Assembly: GCA_003281065.1 (NCBI GenBank)
Contig: QCDA01000001.1
Span: 1 to 64,000 of the forward strand
Source of the DNA: Pelagibacteraceae bacterium AG-349-E10
GTDB lineage: Bacteria; Pseudomonadota; Alphaproteobacteria; HIMB59
Direction: 5' to 3'
DNA: 64,000 nt
Part shown: positions 36,603-45,082 of the stretch, in pieces
Layout of the letters: each line of letters starts with the position of its first letter
Numbering within the stretch: position 1 is the stretch's first letter
Program-made: the position numbers and the translations under genes
Notes under the pieces: generated by a model
Databases searched by the model: none
Seen by the model: the letters and a program-made list of their open reading frames with translations, nothing else
What the model was told of the DNA's origin: nothing

Positions 36603-37046
36603 ATGCTCAAAAAAATCGTTATTGGTGCAGACCATCTAGGGAGAAACCTTAAAGACAAAATCAAAGAACATTTGGAGTCTAAAGGTATTGAAGTCATGGA
36701 TGTAGGAGTCACAGATGAATCACAAGTAGATTATCCAGACGTTGGTAAAACATTGGCTAAAAAGGTACAAGATAGTGAATTTGAAAGGGGAATTCTAGTT
36801 TGCGGAACTGGTGCTGGAATGGCTATTGTCGCTAATAAATTTTCAGGTGTGAGGGCGGTTTGTGTGAACGATGCTTACACAGCAGAGAGATCTATTGCGA
36901 GCAACAATGCTCAAATCATTACTTTTGGTGCTTTAATTACAGGTACCCCGAATGCAATTATGTATACAGATATTTGGTTGAAAAATAATTTTCAATCTGA
37001 GAGATCTGGAAAAAAAGTTGATAAAATTAATCAGTTAGATAGCTAG
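36603..37046 (+). CDS. RpiB/LacAB-family sugar-phosphate isomerase
   Basis: Isomerase of 147 residues that interconverts aldose and ketose phosphates. The N-terminus IGADHLGRNLKDKI, the active-site cysteine in GILVCGTGAGMAIVANK and the following VRAVCVNDAYTAERS are RpiB-family marks. It closes the cassette A operon, 6 bases after the GpsA-like gene. It could be a pentose-5-phosphate isomerase, or an EryI-like tetrose-phosphate isomerase given the polyol setting. Only AT-rich sequence with a weak hairpin follows to the convergent permease at 37164. Confidence 0.88.
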   Translation: MLKKIVIGADHLGRNLKDKIKEHLESKGIEVMDVGVTDESQVDYPDVGKTLAKKVQDSEFERGILVCGTGAGMAIVANKFSGVRAVCVNDAYTAERSIASNNAQIITFGALITGTPNAIMYTDIWLKNNFQSERSGKKVDKINQLDS

Positions 37047-37163
37047 TTTTAAGATTTATAATTACATAAAAAATTTTTTTTAATAAAATTTAAAATCTAT
37101 TCAAGTTAAGGATAAAGAATGAATCTTTTTTCATTTCTCTAAAATTCATAAAGTAGTAAGCGT

Positions 37164-37997
37164 CTATTCTTTAACAGTTCCTAGAGTCAACCCTCTGACA
37201 AAGTGTTTTCTAACTGCTAAAATCATAATAAATACTGGAATTATTGAAATTGTTGTAAATGCAGCCATCATATCCCAACTGGGTATAGTTTTCATTATAG
37301 AGGCTTGAATCGGGATTGTCTTAATTTTCATTTGTCCAATCATTAATGCACAAATAAATTCTGTCCAACTGAATATTATAGATAAAATAAATGTGACAGC
37401 TATCCCACCTTTTGCACACGGTATAATTAATTTATGAAGAATTTTAATTTTACTCGCACCATCTATAAAAGCATTTTCATCGATTTGTTTTGGTACTTCG
37501 TCAAAAAAACTTTTTAATAAAAGAACTGCCAATGGTAGATTTATAAATGTATGAATTAATATTAAACCAACATATGTATCAAGAAGATTAATTTTTTCGT
37601 AAACAAAATATAGTGGAATGGCAATTGATATTAACGGCATCATCCTCGCACTAAGAATTGACATGATTAAAAAATTTTTATATTTGAAATTAGCTCTAGA
37701 AATATAGTAACCAGCATAAATTCCAATTATCAATGTTAGAGATGATGAACCAATTCCTACAATTAAACTATCTAATATCCTTGATGTTAAATATAGCTCT
37801 CCGTAAGAGGGGTCAAATTTTAGTAATTTTGAAAAACCAAAAACTCTCTCATACGCTGAAAAGTCAATATTAAATAGAAATAATTTTGGGGGTATTGAAA
37901 AAAGATCAATATTATTTTTAAAAGAGGATGTAATAAGAAAAAATATTGGAAATATAAAAATTAAAGCAATAGAGAATGCTAGAATTTTTCTAATCAA
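37164..37997 (-). CDS. ABC transporter permease, MalG type (divergent tandem copy)
   Basis: Six-helix permease of 277 residues, clearly homologous along its length to the adjacent permease at 38004 (shared DIFxxPPKLF-like start, MMPLISIAIPLYF, NLPLAVLLLKSFF, FSWTEF, HFVRGLTLGTVK end). Its coupling loop reads DENAFIDGASKIKILHKLI, so the second EAA residue is changed. It is more AT-rich and lysine/isoleucine-heavy than its twin, suggesting faster divergence. It ends the minus-strand permease triplet of cassette B. Confidence 0.88.
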   Translation of the reverse strand: MIRKILAFSIALIFIFPIFFLITSSFKNNIDLFSIPPKLFLFNIDFSAYERVFGFSKLLKFDPSYGELYLTSRILDSLIVGIGSSSLTLIIGIYAGYYISRANFKYKNFLIMSILSARMMPLISIAIPLYFVYEKINLLDTYVGLILIHTFINLPLAVLLLKSFFDEVPKQIDENAFIDGASKIKILHKLIIPCAKGGIAVTFILSIIFSWTEFICALMIGQMKIKTIPIQASIMKTIPSWDMMAAFTTISIIPVFIMILAVRKHFVRGLTLGTVKE

Positions 37998-38003
37998 ATT
38001 ACC

Positions 38004-38870
38004 TTATTGTTTTACTGAACCTAAAGTCAATCCTCTTACTAAATGTCTTTGAACTAAAAGTATAAAAATGAAGGCTGGTATAATAGCGGCTGTGCCTAAT
38101 GCTGCCATGTTATCCCATGCAGTTCCAGTAGAAGTAACAAAAGATGTGGAAACCACAGGAATTGTTTTTAGTCCCGTTTGTGTAAGCATAAGAACAAAGA
38201 TAAATTCTGTCCAACTAAATATAAAACAAAGCACAGCAGTTGCCGCTATTCCACCTATGGCAAGAGGCACTACTAATCTCCAAAATACAAAAAATCTCGT
38301 AGCCCCATCTAGTAAAGCAGCTTCATCTATGTCCTTTGGAATGTCATCAAAAAAGCTTTTCATGAGTAAAACAGCAAGTGGGAGATTCATCAACGCGTGA
38401 ATAATAATGATACCTAGATGCGTATCCATTAAGCCTATGTTTTTGTAAATAAAAAACATTGGTATTGCTACTGCAACTGGTGGCATCATTCTTGTTGATA
38501 AAATCCATCCCATAAAATGCTGTTGACCCCTGATAGGTAATCTTGAGAGTGAATATGCTGCTAGTATAGATATAAGCATTGCTATACCTGTAGAGCCTAA
38601 AGCAATAATGATACTATCCACAAGATTTGGCATCATATAAAAATCTCCACCGCCAGGTCGAACAGCGCCCATATCTTCTACATAGAGAAAGCGAGAAATA
38701 CCAAACACCTCTTCATAAGCAGCGAATGATACTTCAAAATCAAATAATTTCGGAGGTAAAGCAAAAATATCTTTATCCTTTTTAATAGATACAGTAATCC
38801 AGAAATATATTGGAAAGAAAAATATCGCAGCAATAAACCAACCTAATACTTGTTTTAATACTTTATTCAA
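38004..38870 (-). CDS. ABC transporter permease, MalG type
   Basis: Six-helix permease of 288 residues with a canonical coupling loop (DEAALLDGATRFFVFWRLV) and the C-terminal HLVRGLTLGSVKQ. Together with the MalF-type gene 4 bases upstream on the same strand it forms a complete permease pair for cassette B, served by the ATPase at 45075 and the binding protein at 39961. A second, diverged copy lies 6 bases downstream. Confidence 0.91.
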   Translation of the reverse strand: MNKVLKQVLGWFIAAIFFFPIYFWITVSIKKDKDIFALPPKLFDFEVSFAAYEEVFGISRFLYVEDMGAVRPGGGDFYMMPNLVDSIIIALGSTGIAMLISILAAYSLSRLPIRGQQHFMGWILSTRMMPPVAVAIPMFFIYKNIGLMDTHLGIIIIHALMNLPLAVLLMKSFFDDIPKDIDEAALLDGATRFFVFWRLVVPLAIGGIAATAVLCFIFSWTEFIFVLMLTQTGLKTIPVVSTSFVTSTGTAWDNMAALGTAAIIPAFIFILLVQRHLVRGLTLGSVKQ

Positions 38871-38874
38871 TTCC

Positions 38875-39783
38875 TCACCATTTTACTTTTGCGAAATGAA
38901 TAAATGCATTTCCAACTATTAAAATTACAATTAAAGAAAATAAACTAATTGTTGCTCCGTAACCCCATTGAACAAAAGTAAACCTTTGCCATGAATATAA
39001 ACTTAAAGTGTAAGTGGCTGTACCTGGTCCACCTGATGTTAAAACAAATACATAATCTACCATTCTCCATAGATCTATTCCTCTTATCAAAATTGCTACT
39101 GCAATTACTTTGTGAAGCATTGGTAGTGTTAATCTTCTAAAAACTTGAAAAGGTCTTGCGCCATCTATGACAGCTGACTCAAAAGGTTCACTTGGTAAAG
39201 ATCTTAAACCAGCAACTAAGATTAAAACCATAAAGGGAGTCCATTGCCAAATGTCAACTATCATTACACCCCACAGGGCTAATGTTGGATCTGCTAAAAT
39301 TGTATCTTCAGGACCTATAAGCCCAACTGATTTCAAGAGCCATGGTATTAAACCATAATTAGCATCCTCCATTATTAAGAATATCATACCAGCAATTGCT
39401 GGAGGTATGACTAAAGTGAGAGTTAAAATAGATCTTATAATTCCAAATCCTGGATCGTCGGAGTCAATTAGTAGTGCAATTCCCATGCCCAAAACTAGTT
39501 GAATTAATAAACACATAAATGTGTAATATAAGGACACCTTTAAAGATCCCCAGAATACTCCATCAGTAAATAGCCTTATCCAATTATCCCATCCCACAAA
39601 AAGTAGTGCCCTTTTTGCTGGGACAAACTCATGAAAGCTTAGGTAAATATTGTAAAAGAAAGGAATAATCGCAAATACTATCAGCATAGTGATCAATGGC
39701 AAAAGCCAAGGCAGAGAACTGTCAGAATTCATAAAACTTGGCAAAGAATAAGACTTTTGAGCGGCCATAGTGAGACTATACAC
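38875..39783 (-). CDS. ABC transporter permease, MalF type
   Basis: Permease of 302 residues with six helices, coupling loop FESAVIDGARPFQVFRRLTLP and periplasmic GGPGTATYTLSLYSW. It is the first gene of the minus-strand permease unit and is transcribed away from the binding-protein gene, with which it shares a 177-base AT-rich divergent control region (39784-39960). It resembles MalF/UgpA-side subunits. Confidence 0.91.
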   Translation of the reverse strand: MYSLTMAAQKSYSLPSFMNSDSSLPWLLPLITMLIVFAIIPFFYNIYLSFHEFVPAKRALLFVGWDNWIRLFTDGVFWGSLKVSLYYTFMCLLIQLVLGMGIALLIDSDDPGFGIIRSILTLTLVIPPAIAGMIFLIMEDANYGLIPWLLKSVGLIGPEDTILADPTLALWGVMIVDIWQWTPFMVLILVAGLRSLPSEPFESAVIDGARPFQVFRRLTLPMLHKVIAVAILIRGIDLWRMVDYVFVLTSGGPGTATYTLSLYSWQRFTFVQWGYGATISLFSLIVILIVGNAFIHFAKVKW

Positions 39784-39947
39784 TTAAATTTCAAAGAGTT
39801 TATTTTAAAATACCTCTATTTTTCTATTAGATATTCTTAATGAAACTGAAGATTATTAAAAGAAGTCAACATAATAAAATAATATTTTGTGTATAACTAT
39901 ATTAAGTCCCTTGCTAAGAAACAATGTTTATGCAAAAATTTTATATC

Positions 39948-39953
39948 GGAGGG
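39948..39953 (+). promoter_or_regulatory. Shine-Dalgarno site that fixes the cassette B binding-protein start
   Basis: GGAGGG lies 7 bases before ATG 39961. It shows that the true start is 39961 and not an in-frame upstream codon at 39889, which lacks any such site and would bury the Tat signal behind 24 extra residues. Confidence 0.82.
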
Positions 39954-39960
39954 ATATCAT

Positions 39961-41481
39961 ATGCGCGATATGTATAGAAAAATGCACCTTGCAAACATTG
40001 TAGGCAAGTACGTAAACGGTAATATGAAGAGAAGAGATTTTCTTAAAAATGCCGGTATGCTTGGCCTAGGAGCTGGTTGCTTGGGCACAATGGGAACTAT
40101 GAGCAGAAAATTTATTCCTCAAGCTCATGCTGGTTCTCATGGAATAGAATGGAGAGGGGATATGATGGATTGGTTAAAAGATGTATCATCTCCTTTCAGA
40201 GGCCAAACAGTATCTTTGGCAACTGAGTCAACTCCTCCTTCTAATGCGATAAATACAACTTTAAAACCTTTCTTTGAGGAAGTAACAGGTATTAAAGTTA
40301 ACATTGAGGTTTTACCTTTAGAGCAAGTTTTACAAAAACTAACTTTAGACGTTGCCTCTGGATTAGGAACTTACGACACTTATTACCTAGATCAAAGTTG
40401 GATGGCAGCCTTTAGAGGTGATGCAGAAGATCCTCGTGAGCTTTATGCAGCAAATCCTACCTTAGCTATGCCTAATTATAACTTTGACGATTTCCTAGGA
40501 CCACTTGTAGATGGTATTTCCATGTACGACGGCACTATGGTTGGTGTTCCTTATGACATTCCTGTCTTTATTATGATGTACAGAGATGATGTTTACAAAG
40601 AGCTTGGACTAAGTGTTCCAACAACATTTGATCAGTACATGAGTAATGCTCAAGTAATACAGGCAGCAAAACTTGGTCATTTAAATCCAGACGGAAGACC
40701 AATATACGGAACTAATGGTCAAATGAAATCTGGTCACTACAGCTTAGAGTGTGACTGGACTATGTTTGCCTGGGCTTTCGGTGGTTCAATTACCAATCCT
40801 GATGGAAGTTTTGCAGGTAATGATGCAAACGGTTTAGCAGGTATGGATTACTGGACAAAACTTAAAGAGTATATGCCTTCGGGTGTTACAAGTTGGACAT
40901 GGGATGGTCAAGGACAGGATATCCTTCAAGGTGGTTCTGCTCAAACAATCTCATGGGGTGAATTTTTCCCATGGTGGGACTCTGATGAGTCAAATGTTCA
41001 AGGGAAAATGATGGCAGCAGCCTGCCCTGCTCCAGCGAGTCCTTTAAGATCAACAAGTGATTGTGGTTATGGTGAAATTCCAGGTGTTGCACACCAAGGT
41101 GGATCTTCACTAGCTGTATCTAAATATTCAAAAAATAAGGATGCAGCTTGGTTATTTGCTCAATGGGCAACTAGCTATGAAACACAAGTCTATATCACTG
41201 CACTTGGTGGTGGTACTGGTCCAACTAGATCAGCTGTTTATGACGATGAGAGAGTTAAAGCTAATAATAGAAGCGGTAACGGTACAACTCGTCACCTAGA
41301 TGTTGTTAGAGATGCTATCTTTAATGATATGGGATCAGAACCAGATCTTCCTGAATGGGCTGACATGTCAAGCAACATGATACCTATTGAGCTTGGTAGG
41401 TATTTTGCTGGAGAATACGGATCAGCAAAAGATTGTTTAGACACTATTGCTAAAAACTTTAACAAAACTGTTGGGGTTTAA
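39961..41481 (+). CDS. ABC transporter solute-binding protein (family 1), Tat-exported, cassette B
   Basis: Periplasmic carbohydrate receptor of 506 residues. A long n-region leads to the twin arginines R24-R25 (MKRRDFLKNAG), a hydrophobic stretch and a QAHAG cleavage site. The mature protein has the family 1 pattern FFEEVTGIKVNIEVLPLEQ, YDTYYLDQSWMAAF, FAWAFGGSI and QGGSSLAVSKYSKNKDAAW, with many tryptophans. It is divergent from its three permease genes and is followed by a perfect hairpin. The ligand is probably a polyol or sugar, judging by the FGGY kinase, SDR and aldolase downstream. Confidence 0.91.
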   Translation: MRDMYRKMHLANIVGKYVNGNMKRRDFLKNAGMLGLGAGCLGTMGTMSRKFIPQAHAGSHGIEWRGDMMDWLKDVSSPFRGQTVSLATESTPPSNAINTTLKPFFEEVTGIKVNIEVLPLEQVLQKLTLDVASGLGTYDTYYLDQSWMAAFRGDAEDPRELYAANPTLAMPNYNFDDFLGPLVDGISMYDGTMVGVPYDIPVFIMMYRDDVYKELGLSVPTTFDQYMSNAQVIQAAKLGHLNPDGRPIYGTNGQMKSGHYSLECDWTMFAWAFGGSITNPDGSFAGNDANGLAGMDYWTKLKEYMPSGVTSWTWDGQGQDILQGGSAQTISWGEFFPWWDSDESNVQGKMMAAACPAPASPLRSTSDCGYGEIPGVAHQGGSSLAVSKYSKNKDAAWLFAQWATSYETQVYITALGGGTGPTRSAVYDDERVKANNRSGNGTTRHLDVVRDAIFNDMGSEPDLPEWADMSSNMIPIELGRYFAGEYGSAKDCLDTIAKNFNKTVGV

Positions 41482-41492
41482 TTAAAAAAATT

Positions 41493-41520
41493 AACTAGGG
41501 TGGTTTTAACCACCCTAGTT
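41493..41520. terminator. Perfect hairpin after the cassette B binding-protein gene
   Basis: AACTAGGGTGG...CCACCCTAGTT inverted repeat, up to 13 bp perfect with a TT centre (practically 11 bp with a 6-base loop). No T-run follows on the plus strand, so it is more likely a 3' stabiliser or attenuator ahead of the SDR gene than a complete terminator. The preceding A-run would give a T-run to minus-strand transcripts. Confidence 0.75.
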
Positions 41521-41540
41521 ATGATGTGTTAGATAAAAAT

Positions 41541-42263
41541 ATGAAAAAGCCTTTAGCAGTTATAACTGGTGCAAGTAGTGGTATAGGTGCCGCTACTGCA
41601 AAAGCATTTTCAAAAGCAGGATACCCTACTTTATTGATAGCAAGAAGGCTGGATATAATGGAGTCGTTTAAATTAGAAAACTCAATGTGTAGAAAAGTAG
41701 ATGTTCGAGATAGAGAGGCGCTTATAGCCGCTATACGTGAGGCTGAAAAAGAGTATGGACCAACTGACATGATTTTTAACAATGCTGGTGTGGCCAGACT
41801 TGCAGAAATTGGAACTCAAGATCCATCTGAATGGGATGAAATGATTGACGTTAACACGAAAGGCGTAATGAATGGAATTTATGCTGTGATGAGCGATATG
41901 AAAGCCCGAAAAGGTGGTACTATTGTTAATATGAGTTCAATAGCAGGAAGAAAAATTTATGAAGACCATACTGTCTATTGTGGTACAAAATTTTTTGTAC
42001 ATGCAATATCAGAGAGTATTAGAGGTTATCTGTCACCGCATAATGTTAGAGTGATAGTAATGTCACCTGGAAATATTGAAGCGGAAGTTTTAAATGGAAT
42101 TACCGATCCTAACACTTTAGAAGCTTATAAAAAAAATATCGAGAGAATTGGAGGAAGAATATCCCCAGACTATGTTGCAAAAATGATACTTTTTGCATAT
42201 GAAATGCCACAAAATGTTATCATGCAAGAAGTGGTAGTGACACCTACAAAACAAGATTACTAA
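41541..42263 (+). CDS. SDR-family oxidoreductase (cassette B)
   Basis: Short-chain dehydrogenase of about 240 residues. The nucleotide site is ITGASSGIGAATAKAF, then FNNAGVARL, NMSSIAGR with the catalytic serine, and YCGTK with the Tyr-Lys pair. The ATG at 41541 (MKKPLAVITG) is preferred over a GTG at 41526, since the site follows immediately after a normal short N-terminus. The kinase gene starts directly after the stop. It resembles YdfG-type SDRs with broad hydroxy-acid or polyol activity, and is probably the first oxidation step. Confidence 0.87.
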   Translation: MKKPLAVITGASSGIGAATAKAFSKAGYPTLLIARRLDIMESFKLENSMCRKVDVRDREALIAAIREAEKEYGPTDMIFNNAGVARLAEIGTQDPSEWDEMIDVNTKGVMNGIYAVMSDMKARKGGTIVNMSSIAGRKIYEDHTVYCGTKFFVHAISESIRGYLSPHNVRVIVMSPGNIEAEVLNGITDPNTLEAYKKNIERIGGRISPDYVAKMILFAYEMPQNVIMQEVVVTPTKQDY

Positions 42264-43784
42264 ATGACACGTCTAGTTATTGGCGTCGACAGTTCAACAC
42301 AATCAACAAAAGCAATTGCATGGGATGATAAAGGTAATGCGATCGCTGAGGGTAGATGTGATATTCCTTTAAACAACCCAAGCCTTGAAAAATTTGAACA
42401 AGATGTCGAGGATTGGTGGAAAGCTTTTTGCGTATCATGTAGTGAATTAGCTAAAAAAATAGATATGACTAAAGTTGAAGGACTAGCCATATCCAATCAA
42501 CGTGAGACTTTAGCAAAATTAGACAAGTCAGGGAAAGCAGTTTACCCAGCAACAGTTTGGATGGACAAAAGATCTGTAGAGGAAGTAGAAGAGTTGAATT
42601 CTATAATGGGTGAAGGCCAAATTCACAAAATTACAGGACGTCCAAAAGATCCATGTCCATGTCTTTATAGAGTTTATTGGCTTAAGAAAAATGAAAAAAA
42701 AATATTTGATGAAGTTGCTTGTTTTGCAGATGTTCAAGCTTTTTTAGTTTATAGATTATCAGGCGAATTTAACACTGGTTGGATTAGTTCGGATCCTCAT
42801 GGAATGTTTGATGTTGTTAATAAATGCTGGTCTAAAGATATATTGGAACATTTGAATATTGATGAATCAAGACTTCCTAAATCTTTCAAACCAGGAACCT
42901 GCATAGGCAAAGTTTCAAAGGATGCATCTAACCAAACTGGTTTAAAAGAGGGTTTAAGAATATTTGCTGCAGGGGGTGATGGGCAACTCGCTGGTCTTGG
43001 CACAAATTGTACAAAATCAGATAGAGCATATATCAATCTTGGAACAGCTGTCGTTTCTGGGGTTTGGTCAAAGGATTATAAAATTTCAAAAAACTGGAGA
43101 ACAGAAATTGCTGCACACGGAGAAGGTTTTATAATGGAAAATGTTTTATTGTCAGGAGCTTTGCTAGTCAACTGGTATGTCGACCAATTTATTCATGGTG
43201 ATAGGAAAGATCCAAATTTTTTTAAAAACTTAGAAGAACAAATTAATAAAATACCAATTGGAAGTGATGGATTGATTTTACAACCATACACTGGTGGAGT
43301 AATGGATCCTTATTGGGACTCATATGCAAGAGGTATTATAGTTGGTTTAAGTATAAGTCACACTCCATATCATGTTTATAGATCGATATTAGAGGGATTG
43401 ACTTTAGACTCCGTTTTTAGAACTCAAAATATCGAAAAAGAAACAGGTATAAATGTAAAAGAATATCTAGCTATAGGAGGAGGGGCGAATAGTCCTGCAT
43501 GGGTGCAAATGTTGGCTGATGCCTCTGGAAAGAATGTGCTAATTGCTGACACTGTAGAAGCATCTTCATTGGGTGCTGGTATGATAGCTGCTTATGGCGC
43601 AGGTTGGTATAGCAACATAAAAGAGTCCGCAGAAAATATGTCAGGAAAAACTCGGCTTATCGAACCTAACTTAGATAACAAATCAATATATCAAGATTTA
43701 ATTAATATTTACCAAAATGTTTATGACTCAAATAAATTAATTAATAAATCACTTGTTCAATTTACTGATAAATATAAATCATGA
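42264..43784 (+). CDS. FGGY-family carbohydrate kinase (xylulokinase-like)
   Basis: Kinase of 506 residues. The start VIGVDSSTQSTKAIAWDDKG, AISNQRETLAKLD, VWMDKRS, the second-domain INLGTAVVSG and the C-terminal AIGGGANSPAWVQMLAD are those of XylB-type enzymes. CPCLYRVYWLKKNEKK is a subgroup feature near the substrate site. It begins right after the SDR stop and overlaps the AraM-type gene by 4 bases. It phosphorylates a ketose, presumably the SDR product; the exact sugar is unknown. Confidence 0.88.
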   Translation: MTRLVIGVDSSTQSTKAIAWDDKGNAIAEGRCDIPLNNPSLEKFEQDVEDWWKAFCVSCSELAKKIDMTKVEGLAISNQRETLAKLDKSGKAVYPATVWMDKRSVEEVEELNSIMGEGQIHKITGRPKDPCPCLYRVYWLKKNEKKIFDEVACFADVQAFLVYRLSGEFNTGWISSDPHGMFDVVNKCWSKDILEHLNIDESRLPKSFKPGTCIGKVSKDASNQTGLKEGLRIFAAGGDGQLAGLGTNCTKSDRAYINLGTAVVSGVWSKDYKISKNWRTEIAAHGEGFIMENVLLSGALLVNWYVDQFIHGDRKDPNFFKNLEEQINKIPIGSDGLILQPYTGGVMDPYWDSYARGIIVGLSISHTPYHVYRSILEGLTLDSVFRTQNIEKETGINVKEYLAIGGGANSPAWVQMLADASGKNVLIADTVEASSLGAGMIAAYGAGWYSNIKESAENMSGKTRLIEPNLDNKSIYQDLINIYQNVYDSNKLINKSLVQFTDKYKS

Positions 43785-45082
43785 CCGATTATAATGGCGT
43801 AATAAAAGATTTAATTGCTGGTGAATGGGTTAATCCTGAAGATAAAAGGAAATACGGCATCCCAATTAAAAAAATTGAAATAGATAAAAGTTTAGACGGT
43901 AAAGAGTCATTATTGATTTCTCAATTACATCCAAACCAAAATCTTCTTATTGTAAGTGATCAATTTACACACAAAGCCCTTGGTTCAAGAATTTATAAAA
44001 ATCTTCAAGGTAAAGTAAAAGCAGATGAGTATATATGGGAGAGCCCATCTTCAAGTATTGAAGGTGTAGAATTCTTAAGAAAAAAAATAAAAGATTACGA
44101 TGGAGTTATTGCAGTCGGGTCAGGTACAGTCAGCGATAGTATAAAGTATGCAACTTTTCTTGAAAAAAAATCATACTCCGTTTTTGCGACCACTCCCATG
44201 AATGCTTATACAACAGGCACAGCCTCTATATCTTTTGATGGGATCAAAAAATCATTGGTTGCGCATTATGCACAAGGTGTTTTCTTTGATTTAGAAGTTC
44301 TCAGTATGTGTCCTAAAAGACTCACTGCAGCTGCTTTTGCAGATGTAATTTGTCGAACAACTGCACAAGTTGATTGGTTGATGTCTCATAAAATTTTAAA
44401 GACTGATTATCAAACAGCACCGTATTCTCTTTTAGCTTTATATGAGAAAGATATGATTGAAAGTGCTTCATTAATTGCAAAAGGAGATATAGAAGCCCTT
44501 GCTTTACTTACACGTATCTCTGCAATAATGGGATTAGGCACATCATTTACACAGACAACTCATGTGGGAAGTATGGGTGAACATGGAATTTCTCATTACA
44601 TAGATATGTTTGCAAAAGACAACCATCCCGGAACCTCTCATGGAGAACAAGTAGGAATTGCAACTATTAGTATTTCAAAAATCCAAAATTCTATTCTAAA
44701 TAAAGATACTCCACCAATAATAAAACCAACTCAAATACCTGAGCAAGAAATTATTCAAAAACTTGGTCATCAAATGTTAGACACAATTCATGATGCAATG
44801 AAGACAAAAATATTCGATGAAAAGAGAGCAGAGATGATAAATAACTTTTTTCACAAGAACTGGCTCGAATTTGTCCAACCCCTAAGAGAGAAAATGTTAG
44901 ACTTTGACATTATTTGGAATTCTATGGGAGAGTGCGGCGCATTAAGAACTCCAGAAGACGCTAAACTTGATAGTAATTTTTATAAAGATGCTCTAAGATA
45001 TGCTAGGTTCATAAGGGATCGATACACTATTCTTGATCTAGCCGGGGATAGCAATCAACTAGATGAATTAATAAATGTCTGA
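43781..45082 (+). CDS. AraM/EgsA-type sn-glycerol-1-phosphate dehydrogenase-like protein (copy 2)
   Basis: Paralogue of the gene at 21560 and closer to textbook AraM. It has the cofactor loop AVGSGTVSDSIKYATF, PMNAYTTGTASISFDG, the metal ligands Asp in AAAFADVICRTTAQVDW and His in TTHVGSMGEHGISH and HPGTSHGEQVG, and a C-terminal RFIRDRYTILDLA. At 433 residues it is normal for the family. Placed between an FGGY kinase and the ATPase gene with 4- and 8-base overlaps, it must belong to the cassette B pathway. Reduction of dihydroxyacetone phosphate or oxidation of a related polyol phosphate is inferred. Confidence 0.85.
   Translation: MTDYNGVIKDLIAGEWVNPEDKRKYGIPIKKIEIDKSLDGKESLLISQLHPNQNLLIVSDQFTHKALGSRIYKNLQGKVKADEYIWESPSSSIEGVEFLRKKIKDYDGVIAVGSGTVSDSIKYATFLEKKSYSVFATTPMNAYTTGTASISFDGIKKSLVAHYAQGVFFDLEVLSMCPKRLTAAAFADVICRTTAQVDWLMSHKILKTDYQTAPYSLLALYEKDMIESASLIAKGDIEALALLTRISAIMGLGTSFTQTTHVGSMGEHGISHYIDMFAKDNHPGTSHGEQVGIATISISKIQNSILNKDTPPIIKPTQIPEQEIIQKLGHQMLDTIHDAMKTKIFDEKRAEMINNFFHKNWLEFVQPLREKMLDFDIIWNSMGECGALRTPEDAKLDSNFYKDALRYARFIRDRYTILDLAGDSNQLDELINV

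Noticed and set aside
28453-37046. Firm call of an erythritol (ery) operon
   Set aside because: EryA-like kinase and RpiB fit, but there is no recognisable EryC isomerase or EryD regulator, and GlpD looks like true GlpD and not EryB.
37047-37163. Terminator in the gap between rpiB and the convergent permease
   Set aside because: Only A/T runs and a 6-bp AT-rich repeat (AATGAA...TTCATT); too weak to call.
38068-38400. 110-residue open frame antisense to the permease at 38004
   Set aside because: Wholly inside a well supported permease gene, with no domain or ribosome site.
39889-39960. Longer N-terminus for the cassette B binding protein
   Set aside because: No ribosome site before it, while GGAGGG lies exactly before ATG 39961, where a Tat signal begins.
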